This document shows positions 35,736 through 45,041 of a stretch of DNA of 64,000 bases, one piece after another. Source of the DNA: Stutzerimonas stutzeri (GTDB taxonomy: Bacteria; Pseudomonadota; Gammaproteobacteria; Pseudomonadales; Pseudomonadaceae); contig CP077641.1 in assembly GCA_019056435.1 (NCBI GenBank), forward strand, positions 3,720,001 through 3,784,000. The letters run 5' to 3'. A program made the position numbers and the translations under genes. Position 1 is the first letter of the stretch. Every line of letters starts with the position of its first letter. Below the pieces are notes generated by a model. That model worked only from the letters and a program-made list of their open reading frames with translations, was not told where the DNA came from and ran no database searches.

Positions 35736-37383
35736 TCAGTGCGACGCTGCCTCGCGACTACCCAGCGCCGCCTCCTCGTAATCCAGCTCGCGCAACAGCG
35801 TCTGCAGCATCTGCTCGTCGATCAGGTGGCGCTTGCGCATCCGGTACATTTCCTTGCGCTGCACCGCGATGGCCTGCAGCCGGATATCGCGCTCCAGCGT
35901 ACGCGTCTGCCGTGCCTGGTTCACCCGGTCATGGTGGTTCATCAGCGCTTCGATGTCGTGCCGGTAGGACTCGGTGACCCGCGCGGTCACCTCACTGTGC
36001 AGCAACGCCTTGTCGGGATCGTCCACCGGGTTGGCCTGTTTCCAGTTCTCCAGCCAACCGACGGCGGCCTGGGCTGCGATTCGCCGGGCCTTTTTGCAGC
36101 TCTTCCTCATGCTGCTCGAAATCATTGTTGGGCAACTGCTTGAGGAAGTACGGAATGCCGAGCGCTCCGACCAGCAAAGACAGGATGATCACCGCCGCGG
36201 CGAGAAAGATCATCAGGTCGCGCCCTGGGAACGGGGTGTCGCCAATCATCAGCGGGATCGACAGCACACCCGCCAGCGTGATCGCGCCGCGCACGCCGGC
36301 CACCGCACTCAAGGCCGAAAACAACCGCAATGGCTTGTCCTCGACCGGCTTGCCACGCATGCGCCGCACCCGCGCTTCGCCCCAGTGATAGGCGTAGACG
36401 AAGGCGAAACGCACCAGCAGCAGCAAACCCATGATTGCGAGCGCGCTGAAGATCAGCATCGGCATCCGATAGGTTTCGTGCCCCGCCGCTTCCCATACGC
36501 GCTCGACGATGCGCGGGAACTGCAAGCCCAGCAGCAGGAACACCAGGCCATTGAAGCTGAAGTCGAGCATTTCCCAGATGCTGCGGTTGAGGATGCGGGT
36601 GGTGGTCTTCACCGGCAGCATGTCGATACGGCTCTGCACCATGCCGGCCGCGACGGCCGAGAGAATGCCGGACATGCCCGCATGCTCGGCGAGAAAGAAC
36701 GCCGCGAAGGGCAACAGCAGGATCATGACCACGTAGGTCGAGGGGTCGAACAGATCGCGCGACGTCATCCATTGCTTGGCCTTGCCCACCGCCCAGCTCA
36801 GACCCGCTCCGATGGCCAGGCCGCCCAGCGCAATCACGAAGAATTCGCCTGTCACCGTGAGCAGCGAGAAGCTGCCGGTGATCGCCGCGGCCAGCGCGAA
36901 CTTGAAGGACACCAGGCCCGTGGCGTCATTCATCATCGCCTCGCCTTCGAGCTGGTGCGCCATGTGCCGTGGCAGGCGCCCCTGGGCGATGGCGATCACT
37001 GCCAGCGCATCGGTCGGCGACAGGATGGCCGCCAGTGCGAAGCTCGCACCCAGCGGAATGGCCGGTAGCAGCCAGTGAATGAAATAGCCCACCACGACCA
37101 GGATGATCAGCACCAGCACCAGCGACATGGCCGTCATCTCGGCGCCGTGCTCGGTGAACTCACGCTTGGGAATCTTCCAGCCGTCGTAGAACAGCAGCGG
37201 CGGGATGAACAGCAGCATGAAGATCTCCGGCCGCAGCTCGACGCCCATGCCGAAGGGCGGAAGCGCCAGCACCGTCCCCATGATGATCTGCAGGATCGGC
37301 AGGGGCAGCGGCACGATGTTGGCGAGAATGCGGCTGGCGCCGACGGCGAGCAACAACAGGAAGATCAGGTAAAGCGTTTCCAT
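35736..37383 (-). pseudogene. Na+/H+ antiporter (CPA1/NhaP type), one single-base frameshift
   Basis: The first frame (37383 down to about 36096) encodes about 430 residues with 11-12 hydrophobic helices and the CPA1 motifs GASFALAAILSPTDALAV and MMNDATGLVSFKFALA, whose Asp pairs carry ions. The family's long cytoplasmic tail (RRIAAQAAVGWLENWKQANP to the end, about 120 residues) is in another frame. TTTTT at 36091-36095 (AAAAA on the coding strand) has one base more than needed; four restore a protein of about 548 residues. As written, the transporter domain is complete but the tail is replaced by 30 unrelated residues. Confidence 0.85.
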
Positions 37384-37602
37384 GAGGCGGATGCGTCTCT
37401 GCGAGGGGGTGGCCTGTTACATGAGCGGACATATGTAACAAAAAGTATAGCCAGAGGTTTTGATATAGCCGGCTCATTCGTCAGATCACTACGGCCTAAC
37501 GTGACCGGGACCGTAAAAGCCTGATCCACAGACGTAGCATCCAGACGAACCCGTCACCGTCACGACGCGAAATAACCCCTTCTTGGCCTGCCGCTCGTCG
37601 GC

Positions 37603-37673
37603 TGTCCAGCCGTCCAGACATCATGTGCGGCGGCGAGGACAGCGAAGCGTGCTGCTGTCATCTGTACTGGACA
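37603..37673 (+). promoter_or_regulatory. Two TGTC-N10-GACA dyads upstream of the tannase-family gene
   Basis: TGTCCAGCCGTCCAGACA (37603-37620) and TGTCATCTGTACTGGACA (37656-37673) each match TGTCC-N8-GGACA at nine of ten defined positions. Their centres are 53 bp apart, about five helical turns, and 120-172 bp upstream of the -24 box. The rest of the 468-bp gap between the antiporter and this gene holds no other feature I can name. Confidence 0.6.
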
Positions 37674-37782
37674 TCGCGCGCAGCACGACTTGCGGTAAGC
37701 CGTGCGCGGTGCCTACGAGCCAGAGCCGCCGGGTTTCGCTGGATCGACCAGCCATCGGTCGCGGGCTCGGACGGCCTGCACC

Positions 37783-37798
37783 TGGCACATCTCTGGCT
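37783..37798 (+). promoter_or_regulatory. Sigma-54 (-24/-12) promoter of the tannase-family gene
   Basis: TGGCAC-ATCTC-TGGCT has the GG at 37784-37785 and the GC at 37796-37797, 12 bp apart; the -24 box is perfect. A start near 37809 gives a 43-nt leader. Confidence 0.65.
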
Positions 37799-37830
37799 GT
37801 TATCGGCCAAGTGGCACGCGCCACCCCCAC

Positions 37831-37844
37831 AACAACAAGAAGGA
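37831..37844 (+). promoter_or_regulatory. CA motif / RBS of the tannase-family gene
   Basis: AACAACAAGAAGGA is identical to the leader of the gene at 45042 and nearly so to that at 1982. It fits a Crc/Hfq site laid over the Shine-Dalgarno. Confidence 0.6.
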
Positions 37845-37851
37845 TGCCCCC

Positions 37852-39564
37852 ATGACCCTACCCCGCCCGTCCAAGGCCCCGAAACCCCTGCCCTGCCGCC
37901 GCTGGCTGGCCCTCTCCGCGTTGGCATTGCTGACAGCCGAACCCGCCCTGGCCGCGACCTGCAGTGGGCTGACCGGAGTCCGAGTGCCCGCCAGCGCCAT
38001 CGCCCTGCCCACCTCCGGTGCCCGTGTCACTGCGGTAACTGCCGTTCCGGGAGACGCAAGTGCCGGCCCCTATTGCGACGTCAGCGTCGAGATCGCACCG
38101 GTCGATCCGTCAGCCCCACCCATCCGGATGCGCATTGCCCTGCCCGAGCAATGGAACGGCAAGGCCATGATGTTTGGCGGCGGTGGTTACAACGGCACGG
38201 TGCCGAACGTGGCCGGTAACGTCCCAGCCGGGCCGGTCGACCAACCGACACCACTGGGCCGCGGCTATGCGGTGTTCGGCAGCGATTCGGGGCATCCGGC
38301 CAACCCGGTCAACCCCGGCGATTTCGCCTGGAACGAAGAAGCGCTGGCGAACTATGCACACGATGCATTGAAGAAGACCCGCGACACCGCCATGCAACTG
38401 ATCCAGCGCCGCTACGGCAGCCAGCCGACGCGCAGCTACTTCGCCGGTGGCTCGACCGGTGGGCGCGAGGCCCTGGCGGTGGTCCAGCAATGGCCGACCG
38501 ACTTCCAGGGCGCCATCGTGCTCTATCCCGCCTACAACGCCGCCGCGCTCGATCTGCAGTTCGGACGCATCACGCGAGCACTTGCCCAACCCGGCGCCTT
38601 TCCCAGCCTGCAAAAGCGCGCCGCGCTGCTCGAAGCCGCGATGCAGGCATGCGACGGGCTCGATGGCGTGCGCGACCGGGTTATCAGCCATCAGGCCGCC
38701 TGCAACGCCCGATTCGACCCGGCCAAGGCGAGGCTCAACGGCCGTCCGCTACGCTGCCCCGGCGGCGCGGATCTGGGCGATGCCTGCCTGTCCGATGCGC
38801 AGATCGCTGCACTGAAGGTTTTCGATACGCCGATCCGCTTCAGCCAGCCCCTGGCCAGCGGCGAAACCGGCTACCCCGGCTTCAATACCTGGGGCACCGA
38901 CCTCGGACGTCCCGGCGAGGGCCTGCAACTGGTGGTCAACCGCCTGGGCCTCAACACGCTGCAACCGGACTACCCGATGCCCGTGCACGGCACCGGCTTC
39001 GCCGAGGGCGCGCCCTACCATTCCGGCTTCTGGGACGAATGGGTACGCTACTTCGTGACACGCAATCCGGCGTTCAACTCGTTGACCCTCGACCCGACAC
39101 GGCTGGGCCCCTGGCAAGCACGCGTCGACGCGCTGTCCCTGCGCCAGGACGTCAACCGGACCGATCTCTCGGCCTTTGCCGACAACGGCGGCAAGATCCT
39201 CATGGCGCACGGCACGTCCGACCAGCTCGTCAGCACCCGCGCCACCGCCGACTACTACCGGCGCGTGCAACGCGACATGGGCGAGGGCCAGACCCGACGC
39301 TTCATGCGCTATTACGAGATTCCCGGCTATGCCCATGCCGCAAGCACGGTGTTCAACGCCGCCTGGGATTCGCTCAGCGCGCTGGAAGATTGGGTAGAGC
39401 GCGGCATCGCACCCCGTCGCCAGGTGGTGACCGACAGCGTCGCGGTGCCCGGCCGCACCCGGCCACTGTGCGAATACCCACGCTGGCCGCTCTATCGCGG
39501 CAAAGGCGACGTGGACCAGGCCCGCAGCTTCATCTGCGTGAACAGTTACCGAGACACCCACTGA
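37852..39564 (+). CDS. Secreted tannase/feruloyl-esterase family protein lacking the CS-D-HC cysteines
   Basis: A 570-residue alpha/beta-hydrolase with a signal peptide (about residues 1-34, RRWLALSALALLTAEPALA). The nucleophile is Ser201 in GGSTGGREA, the acid Asp457 in HGTSDQL and the base His495 in GYAHAAS. In classical tannase-family enzymes a disulfide joins a Cys just before the Ser and one just after the His (the CS-D-HC motif); here both positions are small residues (Gly200, Ala496), lost as a pair. The gene has a -24/-12 promoter, two dyads of the TRAP/bdhA type and a CA motif. The start ATG 37852 was chosen over 37702 because of this ribosome site and the signal peptide. It likely hydrolyses an extracellular or periplasmic ester; the substrate is unknown, and a hydroxybutyrate ester or oligomer is a guess from regulation. 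Confidence 0.85.
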   Translation: MTLPRPSKAPKPLPCRRWLALSALALLTAEPALAATCSGLTGVRVPASAIALPTSGARVTAVTAVPGDASAGPYCDVSVEIAPVDPSAPPIRMRIALPEQWNGKAMMFGGGGYNGTVPNVAGNVPAGPVDQPTPLGRGYAVFGSDSGHPANPVNPGDFAWNEEALANYAHDALKKTRDTAMQLIQRRYGSQPTRSYFAGGSTGGREALAVVQQWPTDFQGAIVLYPAYNAAALDLQFGRITRALAQPGAFPSLQKRAALLEAAMQACDGLDGVRDRVISHQAACNARFDPAKARLNGRPLRCPGGADLGDACLSDAQIAALKVFDTPIRFSQPLASGETGYPGFNTWGTDLGRPGEGLQLVVNRLGLNTLQPDYPMPVHGTGFAEGAPYHSGFWDEWVRYFVTRNPAFNSLTLDPTRLGPWQARVDALSLRQDVNRTDLSAFADNGGKILMAHGTSDQLVSTRATADYYRRVQRDMGEGQTRRFMRYYEIPGYAHAASTVFNAAWDSLSALEDWVERGIAPRRQVVTDSVAVPGRTRPLCEYPRWPLYRGKGDVDQARSFICVNSYRDTH

Positions 39565-39576
39565 GGAGAAAAGCAG

Positions 39577-39598
39577 GCGACCGGATAGAGCCGGTCGC
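39577..39598. terminator. Bidirectional terminator between the esterase gene and pcaD
   Basis: GCGACCGG-ATAGAG-CCGGTCGC is a perfect 8-bp stem, extended by AGCA/TGCT, with an A-rich left flank and TCTTTTT on the right. It serves both convergent genes. Confidence 0.75.
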
Positions 39599-39607
39599 GT
39601 GCTCTTT

Positions 39608-40396
39608 TTAGCCCTTGAGGAACGCCAGCACAGGCTGGGTGAAGCCGTCGCCCTGTTCGACATTGGACAGGTGCGCGGCTTCCAGCTCGATCAGTCGAGC
39701 GCCTGCGATGCGCTGCTGCATGAAGCGCCCGTGCTCAGGGGTCGTGACCGGATCATGGCTGCCGCAGACGATCAGCGTTGGCACCGCAACGGCGCCCAGC
39801 TGTTCGCGAAAATCGGCATCGCGCACCGCACCGCAGTTGGCCGCGTAACCCTCCGGCGAGGTGCTGGCGATCATCTCGGTGATTCGAGTCACCTGTTCAG
39901 GCTGGCGCTCGGCGAAGCCAGGCGTGAACCAGCGCGAGATGGACGCATCGCGCATGTCGCGCATGGCCTGCTGGCCGCCCTTGAGCACGGTATCGATACG
40001 ATCGTTCCAGACCTCGTCGGTCCCGATCTTCGCGCCGGTGTTGCACACCACCAGCCGCGTCAGCCGCGCGCCGGCGTTGATGCCCAGCCATTGGCCGATC
40101 AGCCCGCCCATGGAGAGGCCGCAAAAGGCGAAGCGATCGATCCCGAGCGCATCGACCATCGCCAGCACGTCGCGGCCGAGCTGCTCGATCGAATAGGGTC
40201 CGGGCGTGACCGACGAGCGGCCATGGCCACGGGTGTCGTAGCGCAGCACCCGAAAGTGTTCGGTGAAGGCTGGCAGCTGGGCATCCCACATGCCCAGCTG
40301 AGTGCCCAGCGAGTTGGAAAGCACCAGGACGGGCGCATCGACCGGGCCGTCGAGGCGGTAATTGAGTTCGCAGTCGGCGAGTTTGACGCTGGGCAT
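39608..40396 (-). CDS. pcaD: 3-oxoadipate enol-lactonase
   Basis: A 262-residue alpha/beta-hydrolase of the PcaD type that opens 3-oxoadipate enol-lactone to 3-oxoadipate in the beta-ketoadipate pathway. Marks: LVLSNSLGTQLGMWDAQ, YDTRGHGRS, the nucleophile elbow CGLSMGG, and the C-terminal Asp/His in CGSHDPVTTPE and EAAHLSNVEQ. The start at 40396 has AAGGAG ahead; the longer frame to 40495 was rejected. It lies 111 bp behind pcaF. The other genes of a complete operon (pcaB, pcaC, pcaT) are not here. Confidence 0.9.
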   Translation of the reverse strand: MPSVKLADCELNYRLDGPVDAPVLVLSNSLGTQLGMWDAQLPAFTEHFRVLRYDTRGHGRSSVTPGPYSIEQLGRDVLAMVDALGIDRFAFCGLSMGGLIGQWLGINAGARLTRLVVCNTGAKIGTDEVWNDRIDTVLKGGQQAMRDMRDASISRWFTPGFAERQPEQVTRITEMIASTSPEGYAANCGAVRDADFREQLGAVAVPTLIVCGSHDPVTTPEHGRFMQQRIAGARLIELEAAHLSNVEQGDGFTQPVLAFLKG

Positions 40397-40507
40397 GCCC
40401 ACTCCTTCTTGAATATGAAAATACCGCCAGGCGAACCGGACAGCCTGGCGATCAGAGGCAAAGCAAAGGTCGGAACCGGGCGACGCGCAAGCCACGCCCG
40501 GCCTCGT

Positions 40508-41713
40508 TCAGACCCGTTCGACGGCAAGCGCCAGGCCCTGCCCGACGCCCACGCACATGGTCGCCAGACCGAGCGTGCCGCCGGATTTCTCCAGGGCATG
40601 CACCGTGGTCAGCACCAGGCGAGCGCCGCTCATGCCCAGCGGGTGCCCGAGGGAGATGGCGCCACCCTGCGGATTGACCTTGGGGCTGTCGTCCGCCAGG
40701 CCCAGCTCGCGGGTCACTGCCAAGGCCTGGGCCGCGAAGGCTTCGTTCAACTCGATCAGATCGAAGTCGTCGACCGCCTTGCCCAGCCGTTCGCACAGCT
40801 TGCGTACCGCCGGCACCGGACCGACACCCATGACCCGCGGTGCGACGCCGGCGCTGGCCATGCCGAGCACCTTGGCGCGCGGCTTGAGGCCGTACTTCCG
40901 CACCGCCTCGGCGCTGGCAAGAATCATCGCCGCGGCGCCGTCGTTGACGCCCGAGGCGTTGCCGGCGGTGACCGTCTTGTCCGGTCCGTTGACCGGCTTG
41001 AGTTTGGCCAGGGCCTCGGCGGTGGTGTCGGCGCGTGGATGCTCATCGGTGTCGACCACCGTCTCGCCCTTCTTGCCCTTGATCACCACCGGGACGATTT
41101 CCTCGGCGAAGAACCCGGCCTGCTGCGCCGCCGCGGTGCGCTGCTGGCTGCGCAGAGCGAAGGCGTCCTGATCCTCTCGGCTGATGCGATGCTCGTCGGC
41201 CACGTTGTCGGCGGTCTGCGGCATGGCGTCGACGCCGTACAGCTCCTTCATCTTCGGGTTGATGAAGCGCCAGCCGATGGTGGTGTCTTCGATCTTCTGG
41301 GTGCGGCCAAAGGCCGTGTCCGCCTTGCCCATGACATAGGGCGCGCGCGACATGGACTCCACACCGCCGGCGATCGCCAGCTCGATCTCACCGCAGGCGA
41401 TGGCGCGGAAGGCACTGCCCACCGCATCCATGCCCGAGGCGCAGAGGCGGTTCAAGGTGACGCCCGGGACGGTTTCCGGCAAACCCGCCAGCAGCGCGGC
41501 CATGCGCGCCACGTTGCGGTTGTCTTCGCCCGCCTGGTTGGCGCTACCCAGGAACACCTCATCGATTGCCGCCGGATCGAGGTTTGGATTACGCGCCAAG
41601 AGCGCCCTGATCGGCGTGGCGGCCAGGTCGTCGGCACGCACCGCGGCCAGCGCGCCGCCAAAGCGACCGATGGGCGTGCGTACCGCATCACAGATAAAGA
41701 CGTCGCGTGTCAC
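40508..41713 (-). CDS. pcaF: 3-oxoadipyl-CoA thiolase
   Basis: A 401-residue thiolase that splits 3-oxoadipyl-CoA into succinyl-CoA and acetyl-CoA. It has the nucleophile motif [31 protein letters not shown] and the C-terminal catalytic CVGVGQG, and the PcaF-type opening [18 protein letters not shown]. It starts with GTG at 41713, overlapping the end of the decayed CoA-transferase gene by 4 bp, which shows the former operon order CoA-transferase - thiolase - lactonase. It is intact, in contrast to its upstream neighbour. Confidence 0.92.
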   Translation of the reverse strand: MTRDVFICDAVRTPIGRFGGALAAVRADDLAATPIRALLARNPNLDPAAIDEVFLGSANQAGEDNRNVARMAALLAGLPETVPGVTLNRLCASGMDAVGSAFRAIACGEIELAIAGGVESMSRAPYVMGKADTAFGRTQKIEDTTIGWRFINPKMKELYGVDAMPQTADNVADEHRISREDQDAFALRSQQRTAAAQQAGFFAEEIVPVVIKGKKGETVVDTDEHPRADTTAEALAKLKPVNGPDKTVTAGNASGVNDGAAAMILASAEAVRKYGLKPRAKVLGMASAGVAPRVMGVGPVPAVRKLCERLGKAVDDFDLIELNEAFAAQALAVTRELGLADDSPKVNPQGGAISLGHPLGMSGARLVLTTVHALEKSGGTLGLATMCVGVGQGLALAVERV

Positions 41714-42096
41714 TCGTCACCTCCAGCTTGTCCATGGGCGGCGGCCGTCCGCGCTTCGAGCGCGCGCAGGGCCTCCAGTTCGGCATCGGTCGGCGCCGCC
41801 GTTTCCGTCAGTTGATCGGCGAAACGAATGGCCCAGCCGGTGTTTTCGATCACCTGTTCGCGGGTCACGACGGGATGCAGCGAGGTCACCACGAACTCGT
41901 TGGACCCGGCTTCGGGCGCATGATGCAGAGGCCGGTGATGATCGCCATAGCCAATCTCCGGTGCACCGCCCGCGCCTGGCAAGCGTACTTTCGGTTGGTG
42001 ATGGTCGGCGATCAGTTTCGTATCGCTATTACCGAGACAGCGCAACACCGACACTCCGGTACGCCTGGCCAACGAGGCGATAGCAACCTGAGCCAT
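41710..42096 (-). pseudogene. Decayed 3-oxoadipate CoA-transferase subunit B (CatJ/PcaJ type)
   Basis: Two conserved blocks of a CatJ-like beta subunit remain: HQPKVRLPGAGGAPEI, and EAGSNEFVVTSLHP followed by the C-terminal segment through [11 protein letters not shown]. Of the roughly 260 residues expected, about the first 120 are missing. Between the blocks about 45 residues are deleted, and in another frame the remnant AIITGLCIMRP can be read before EAGSNEF, showing a further base loss in CCC. The 3' end and its 4-bp overlap with pcaF are intact. The alpha subunit gene is absent; the MCP gene and its terminator stand where it should be. This is a true remnant and not just a sequencing artefact. 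Confidence 0.8.
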
Positions 42097-42176
42097 GAGC
42101 CCGATGCCCGGGCGAATGGGTCACGTAGATCGGCGGCCGATCTTGCCTCACTCCAACATACCGCCTGACACAAAAA

Positions 42177-42204
42177 AGCCCCGCACGGCAAACCGTGCAG
42201 GGCT
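42177..42204 (-). terminator. Rho-independent terminator of the MCP at 42225
   Basis: AGCCCTGCACGG / CCGTGCGGGGCT (minus strand) is a 12-bp stem with one mismatch and a TTTG-type loop, followed on the minus strand by TTTTTTG. Confidence 0.85.
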
Positions 42205-42224
42205 TCGTTACCGGTTAGCGGAAA

Positions 42225-43850
42225 TCAGACCGAAAACCGCCCCACCAACCCCCGCAGACCTACGGCGAGCTGGGCAAGCTCCTGGCTGGCAACGCTCGTC
42301 TGGTTCGCCCCGGCCGACGTCTGCATCGACAGATCACGGATGTTGATCAGGTTGCGATCCACCTCGCGCGACACCTGGGCCTGCTCTTCAGAAGCGCTGG
42401 CGACGACCATGTTGCGCTCGCTGATGGTGGCGATGGCTACGGCGATCTGCTCCAGGGCCTCGCCGGCTGCCTGTGCGACCACCAGCGTCGAGCGCGCCTG
42501 CTCGTTGCTCAGCTGCATCGCCTGAACGGCGCGGTCGGTGCCGTGCTGGATGCCACCAATCATTTCCTCGATTTCCTGGGTCGACTGCTGGGTGCGATGC
42601 GCCAGCGCACGGACCTCGTCGGCGACCACCGCGAAGCCCCGGCCGGCGTCGCCGGCACGTGCGGCTTCGATGGCGGCGTTGAGTGCCAGCAGGTTGGTCT
42701 GTTCGGCGATCGCACGGATCACGTCAAGCACCTTGCTGATGTCGCGGACCTTGTCGGCCAGCTCACCCACCTGCCCAGCCGTGGTGGTCACGCCCTCGGC
42801 CAGTTGGTTGATCGACTGCACGGTACGGGTGACCTGCTGCTGGCCATCGCGCCCGGCACGCTCGGACTCCTTGGACGCCTCGGCCGTAGCCACGGCGTTG
42901 CGCGCGACTTCGTCGACCGCAGCGGTCATCTGGTTGACTGCCGTCGCGGCCTGCTCGATCTCCCCGTTCTGCTGGGCCAGCCCGCGGCTGGAGTCCTCGG
43001 TCACCACGTGCAGCTCTTCCGCGGCGGACGCAAGCTGGGTGGAGGAATCGGAAATGCGCTGGATGGTGTCGCGCAGGTTGGCCTGCATCTTTTTCATCGA
43101 ATCGAGCAACCGCGCCGGCTCGTCCTTGCCGGCCACGGCGATCGGCCGGGTCAGGTCACCGGACGCGATGACCTCAGCAGCTTTCACGGCTTCAGCCAAT
43201 GGCTGGACGATACTGCGGATCAGCAACCAGGCCAGCAGCGCGGTAACCAAGGCTGCGATAACGATTGCAGTAATTACTGAGATACGAGAGCTGTCGTAGG
43301 TTTCGGCGGACATATCCGCTGCTGCCTTGATGCCTTTGGTGTTGAACTCTCCGAGCGTGATGAGGGTTTTCATCAGCGCATCGGCGTTAGCTGCCATGGT
43401 TCCGTTGAGGTAATTGCGCGCTTCATCGAAACGACCCTGATCTACCAGCGCAAGCACCTGTTTCTGGTCATTCAAATAAACTGCATAGGCACTGGCGAGA
43501 CTGTCAAAAAGCCCCTGCTCCTCAGAGCCAGTAATGTAGCGCTTGTAGACTTCGAACTGCTGCGCCACTTCTTCTCTTAGCTGAAGGATGGTGGCCGTCG
43601 TTTTGGCAAGCGATGCTGCGTCGGTCAGCACCAACGCCCGAAGCGTAAAAATGCGCTGGCGCAGAATCGACTGCTCCATGGACTTCAGTGACGTAACTGA
43701 CGGCATCCAGTTGCCGCTGATGTCCTCTGACGCACTGTCCATCCGCGCCATCTGCGTGAGCGAAAAGACGCCGATGCAAAGCAGGAAGAATGCGACCAAA
43801 CCAAACCCCAAGGCAGCCCGGGGTGCGATACCGAAATTTCGTAGAGACAT
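42225..43850 (-). CDS. Methyl-accepting chemotaxis protein (small four-helix ligand domain)
   Basis: A 541-residue chemoreceptor: membrane helix (about 12-32), a helical periplasmic domain of about 155 residues in the 4HB size class, second helix (about 190-210), HAMP (about 212-265) and the signalling domain with the conserved hairpin tip [19 protein letters not shown]. It has no C-terminal CheR-binding pentapeptide. A FliA-type promoter lies 86 bp upstream, so it is expressed with the flagellar genes. The ligand is unknown. Confidence 0.93.
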   Translation of the reverse strand: MSLRNFGIAPRAALGFGLVAFFLLCIGVFSLTQMARMDSASEDISGNWMPSVTSLKSMEQSILRQRIFTLRALVLTDAASLAKTTATILQLREEVAQQFEVYKRYITGSEEQGLFDSLASAYAVYLNDQKQVLALVDQGRFDEARNYLNGTMAANADALMKTLITLGEFNTKGIKAAADMSAETYDSSRISVITAIVIAALVTALLAWLLIRSIVQPLAEAVKAAEVIASGDLTRPIAVAGKDEPARLLDSMKKMQANLRDTIQRISDSSTQLASAAEELHVVTEDSSRGLAQQNGEIEQAATAVNQMTAAVDEVARNAVATAEASKESERAGRDGQQQVTRTVQSINQLAEGVTTTAGQVGELADKVRDISKVLDVIRAIAEQTNLLALNAAIEAARAGDAGRGFAVVADEVRALAHRTQQSTQEIEEMIGGIQHGTDRAVQAMQLSNEQARSTLVVAQAAGEALEQIAVAIATISERNMVVASASEEQAQVSREVDRNLINIRDLSMQTSAGANQTSVASQELAQLAVGLRGLVGRFSV

Positions 43851-43935
43851 ATGTCACCTATCCATGAATGAGCCAACTACGCACCCGAGGGGTGCTGGCG
43901 GACAGGCGGTCGAGCCAACCCAATCCATGCTGCTC

Positions 43936-43962
43936 TTATCGGTTAGCTCAGACATTGCTTAA
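43936..43962 (-). promoter_or_regulatory. FliA (sigma-28) promoter of the MCP at 42225
   Basis: On the minus strand TTAAGCAA-N11-ACCGATAA matches the sigma-28 consensus TAAAGTTT-N11-GCCGATAA in spacing and in seven of eight -10 positions. Confidence 0.65.
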
Positions 43963-43991
43963 GTACCGCCAATCGCTTTTGTTGATCGAGA

Positions 43992-44906
43992 TCAATGGTT
44001 TTGCCTATGGCGACCTTCACCTGGATAAGCGCCCGCCGCGCGCAGCGTATCGGCAATCGCCTGCGCCGCGACCGATAGCTCGTGCCCCGGCTTGGTGAGG
44101 ATGCCCACAGGCCGCTCGATCACCGGGTCGCCCAACGCGACGCAGCACGCACCGAGTTCAAGCATTTGCGCGCGGCACAGCGCCGGCACCGCACTGACGC
44201 CCAGCCCGCTGGCAACCATGCGCCCGACCGTTGCCAGCTGATGGCTTTCGTACTGCACCGACAGCGCACGCCCCCGCTGGCGAAGAGTTTCCTCAAGCAT
44301 GAAGCGCACGGTCGAAGGCCGCTGCAAGGTAATGAAGGGGTGGCCGAGCAAGGCCTCCCAGGCCACCTCCGCTTCGCTCGCCAGGGGCGAGTCGGCCGGC
44401 ACCACGGCGACGAAGCGGTCGCTGTAGAGGGGCGTGAAACTCAGCGGCATGCTCGGCTCAGGCTCGAAGGCGATGCCGATCTCGACCTGTCCGTCTCGCA
44501 CCATCTCCATGACCTGCTCGTTGATCACGTCGTGCACCGTGACGCTGATCGAGGGGTAGCGATCGCTGAAGGTCCGCAGCACCGCTGGCAGGAGATTGCC
44601 GGCAAAGGATGGCATGGAAGCCAGCGCCACCCGGCCCTGCTGCAAGGTGAAACGCTGACGGAGCTCATCCTCGGCGTTATCCCAGTCAGCCAACAGCCGA
44701 CGCGCCAACGGCAACAGCGCCTCGCCTTCCGGCGTCAGGCTGACAGCACGAGTGGTGCGGCTGAACAGGCGGCCGCCGAGCCCTTCCTCCAGCGCCTTGA
44801 TGGTCAGGCTCAGCGCCGATTGAGACAGGTGAAGGCGTTCGCAGGCCTGGGCAAAGCTCAGGGTATGGGCAACGGCCAGAAAGGCCCGCAGTTGCTTCAC
44901 AGTCAT
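43992..44906 (-). CDS. dhcR: LysR-family regulator of the dhc/ato operon (DhcR-like)
   Basis: A 304-residue LysR protein with the N-terminal helix-turn-helix ([32 protein letters not shown]) and an effector domain. It is divergent from the CoA-transferase operon with a 135-bp intergenic region holding an AT-rich inverted repeat. The same arrangement, LysR divergent from dhcA-dhcB-atoB, is found in P. aeruginosa, where DhcR controls dehydrocarnitine breakdown. The assignment rests on synteny recalled from memory. Confidence 0.8.
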   Translation of the reverse strand: MTVKQLRAFLAVAHTLSFAQACERLHLSQSALSLTIKALEEGLGGRLFSRTTRAVSLTPEGEALLPLARRLLADWDNAEDELRQRFTLQQGRVALASMPSFAGNLLPAVLRTFSDRYPSISVTVHDVINEQVMEMVRDGQVEIGIAFEPEPSMPLSFTPLYSDRFVAVVPADSPLASEAEVAWEALLGHPFITLQRPSTVRFMLEETLRQRGRALSVQYESHQLATVGRMVASGLGVSAVPALCRAQMLELGACCVALGDPVIERPVGILTKPGHELSVAAQAIADTLRAAGAYPGEGRHRQNH

Positions 44907-44931
44907 GGCGTTCGCTTCGGGGCAGATGGTT

Positions 44932-44979
44932 TATTTGTTTTTATCAATCAATCCAGCTTAAAAATCAACTTAACAAATA
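44932..44979. promoter_or_regulatory. AT-rich inverted repeat between dhcR and dhcA
   Basis: TATTTGTT (44932-44939) and AACAAATA (44972-44979) are perfect inverted arms with 32 bp between, in an AT-rich island of a GC-rich region. The arms are 40 bp apart, near four helical turns, as for a LysR tetramer that loops or bends DNA. Confidence 0.5.
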
Positions 44980-45020
44980 GAGGCATCGGCGGAACACTCC
45001 AGCGACAACCCTCCGCTATC

Positions 45021-45034
45021 AACAACAAGAAGGA
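45021..45034 (+). promoter_or_regulatory. CA motif / RBS of dhcA
   Basis: AACAACAAGAAGGA, identical to the leader at 37831, ends seven bases before the ATG. It suggests Crc/Hfq control of this operon. A weaker relative, ACAAGAAGAGGA (45746-45757), precedes the subunit B gene. Confidence 0.6.
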
Positions 45035-45041
45035 CAGGTTC

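Noticed and set aside
44082..45041. N-terminal extension of the CoA-transferase frame by about 320 codons
   Set aside because: It runs antisense to the LysR gene and through the intergenic operator; the downstream ATG at 45042 has a strong ribosome site and the family N-terminus.
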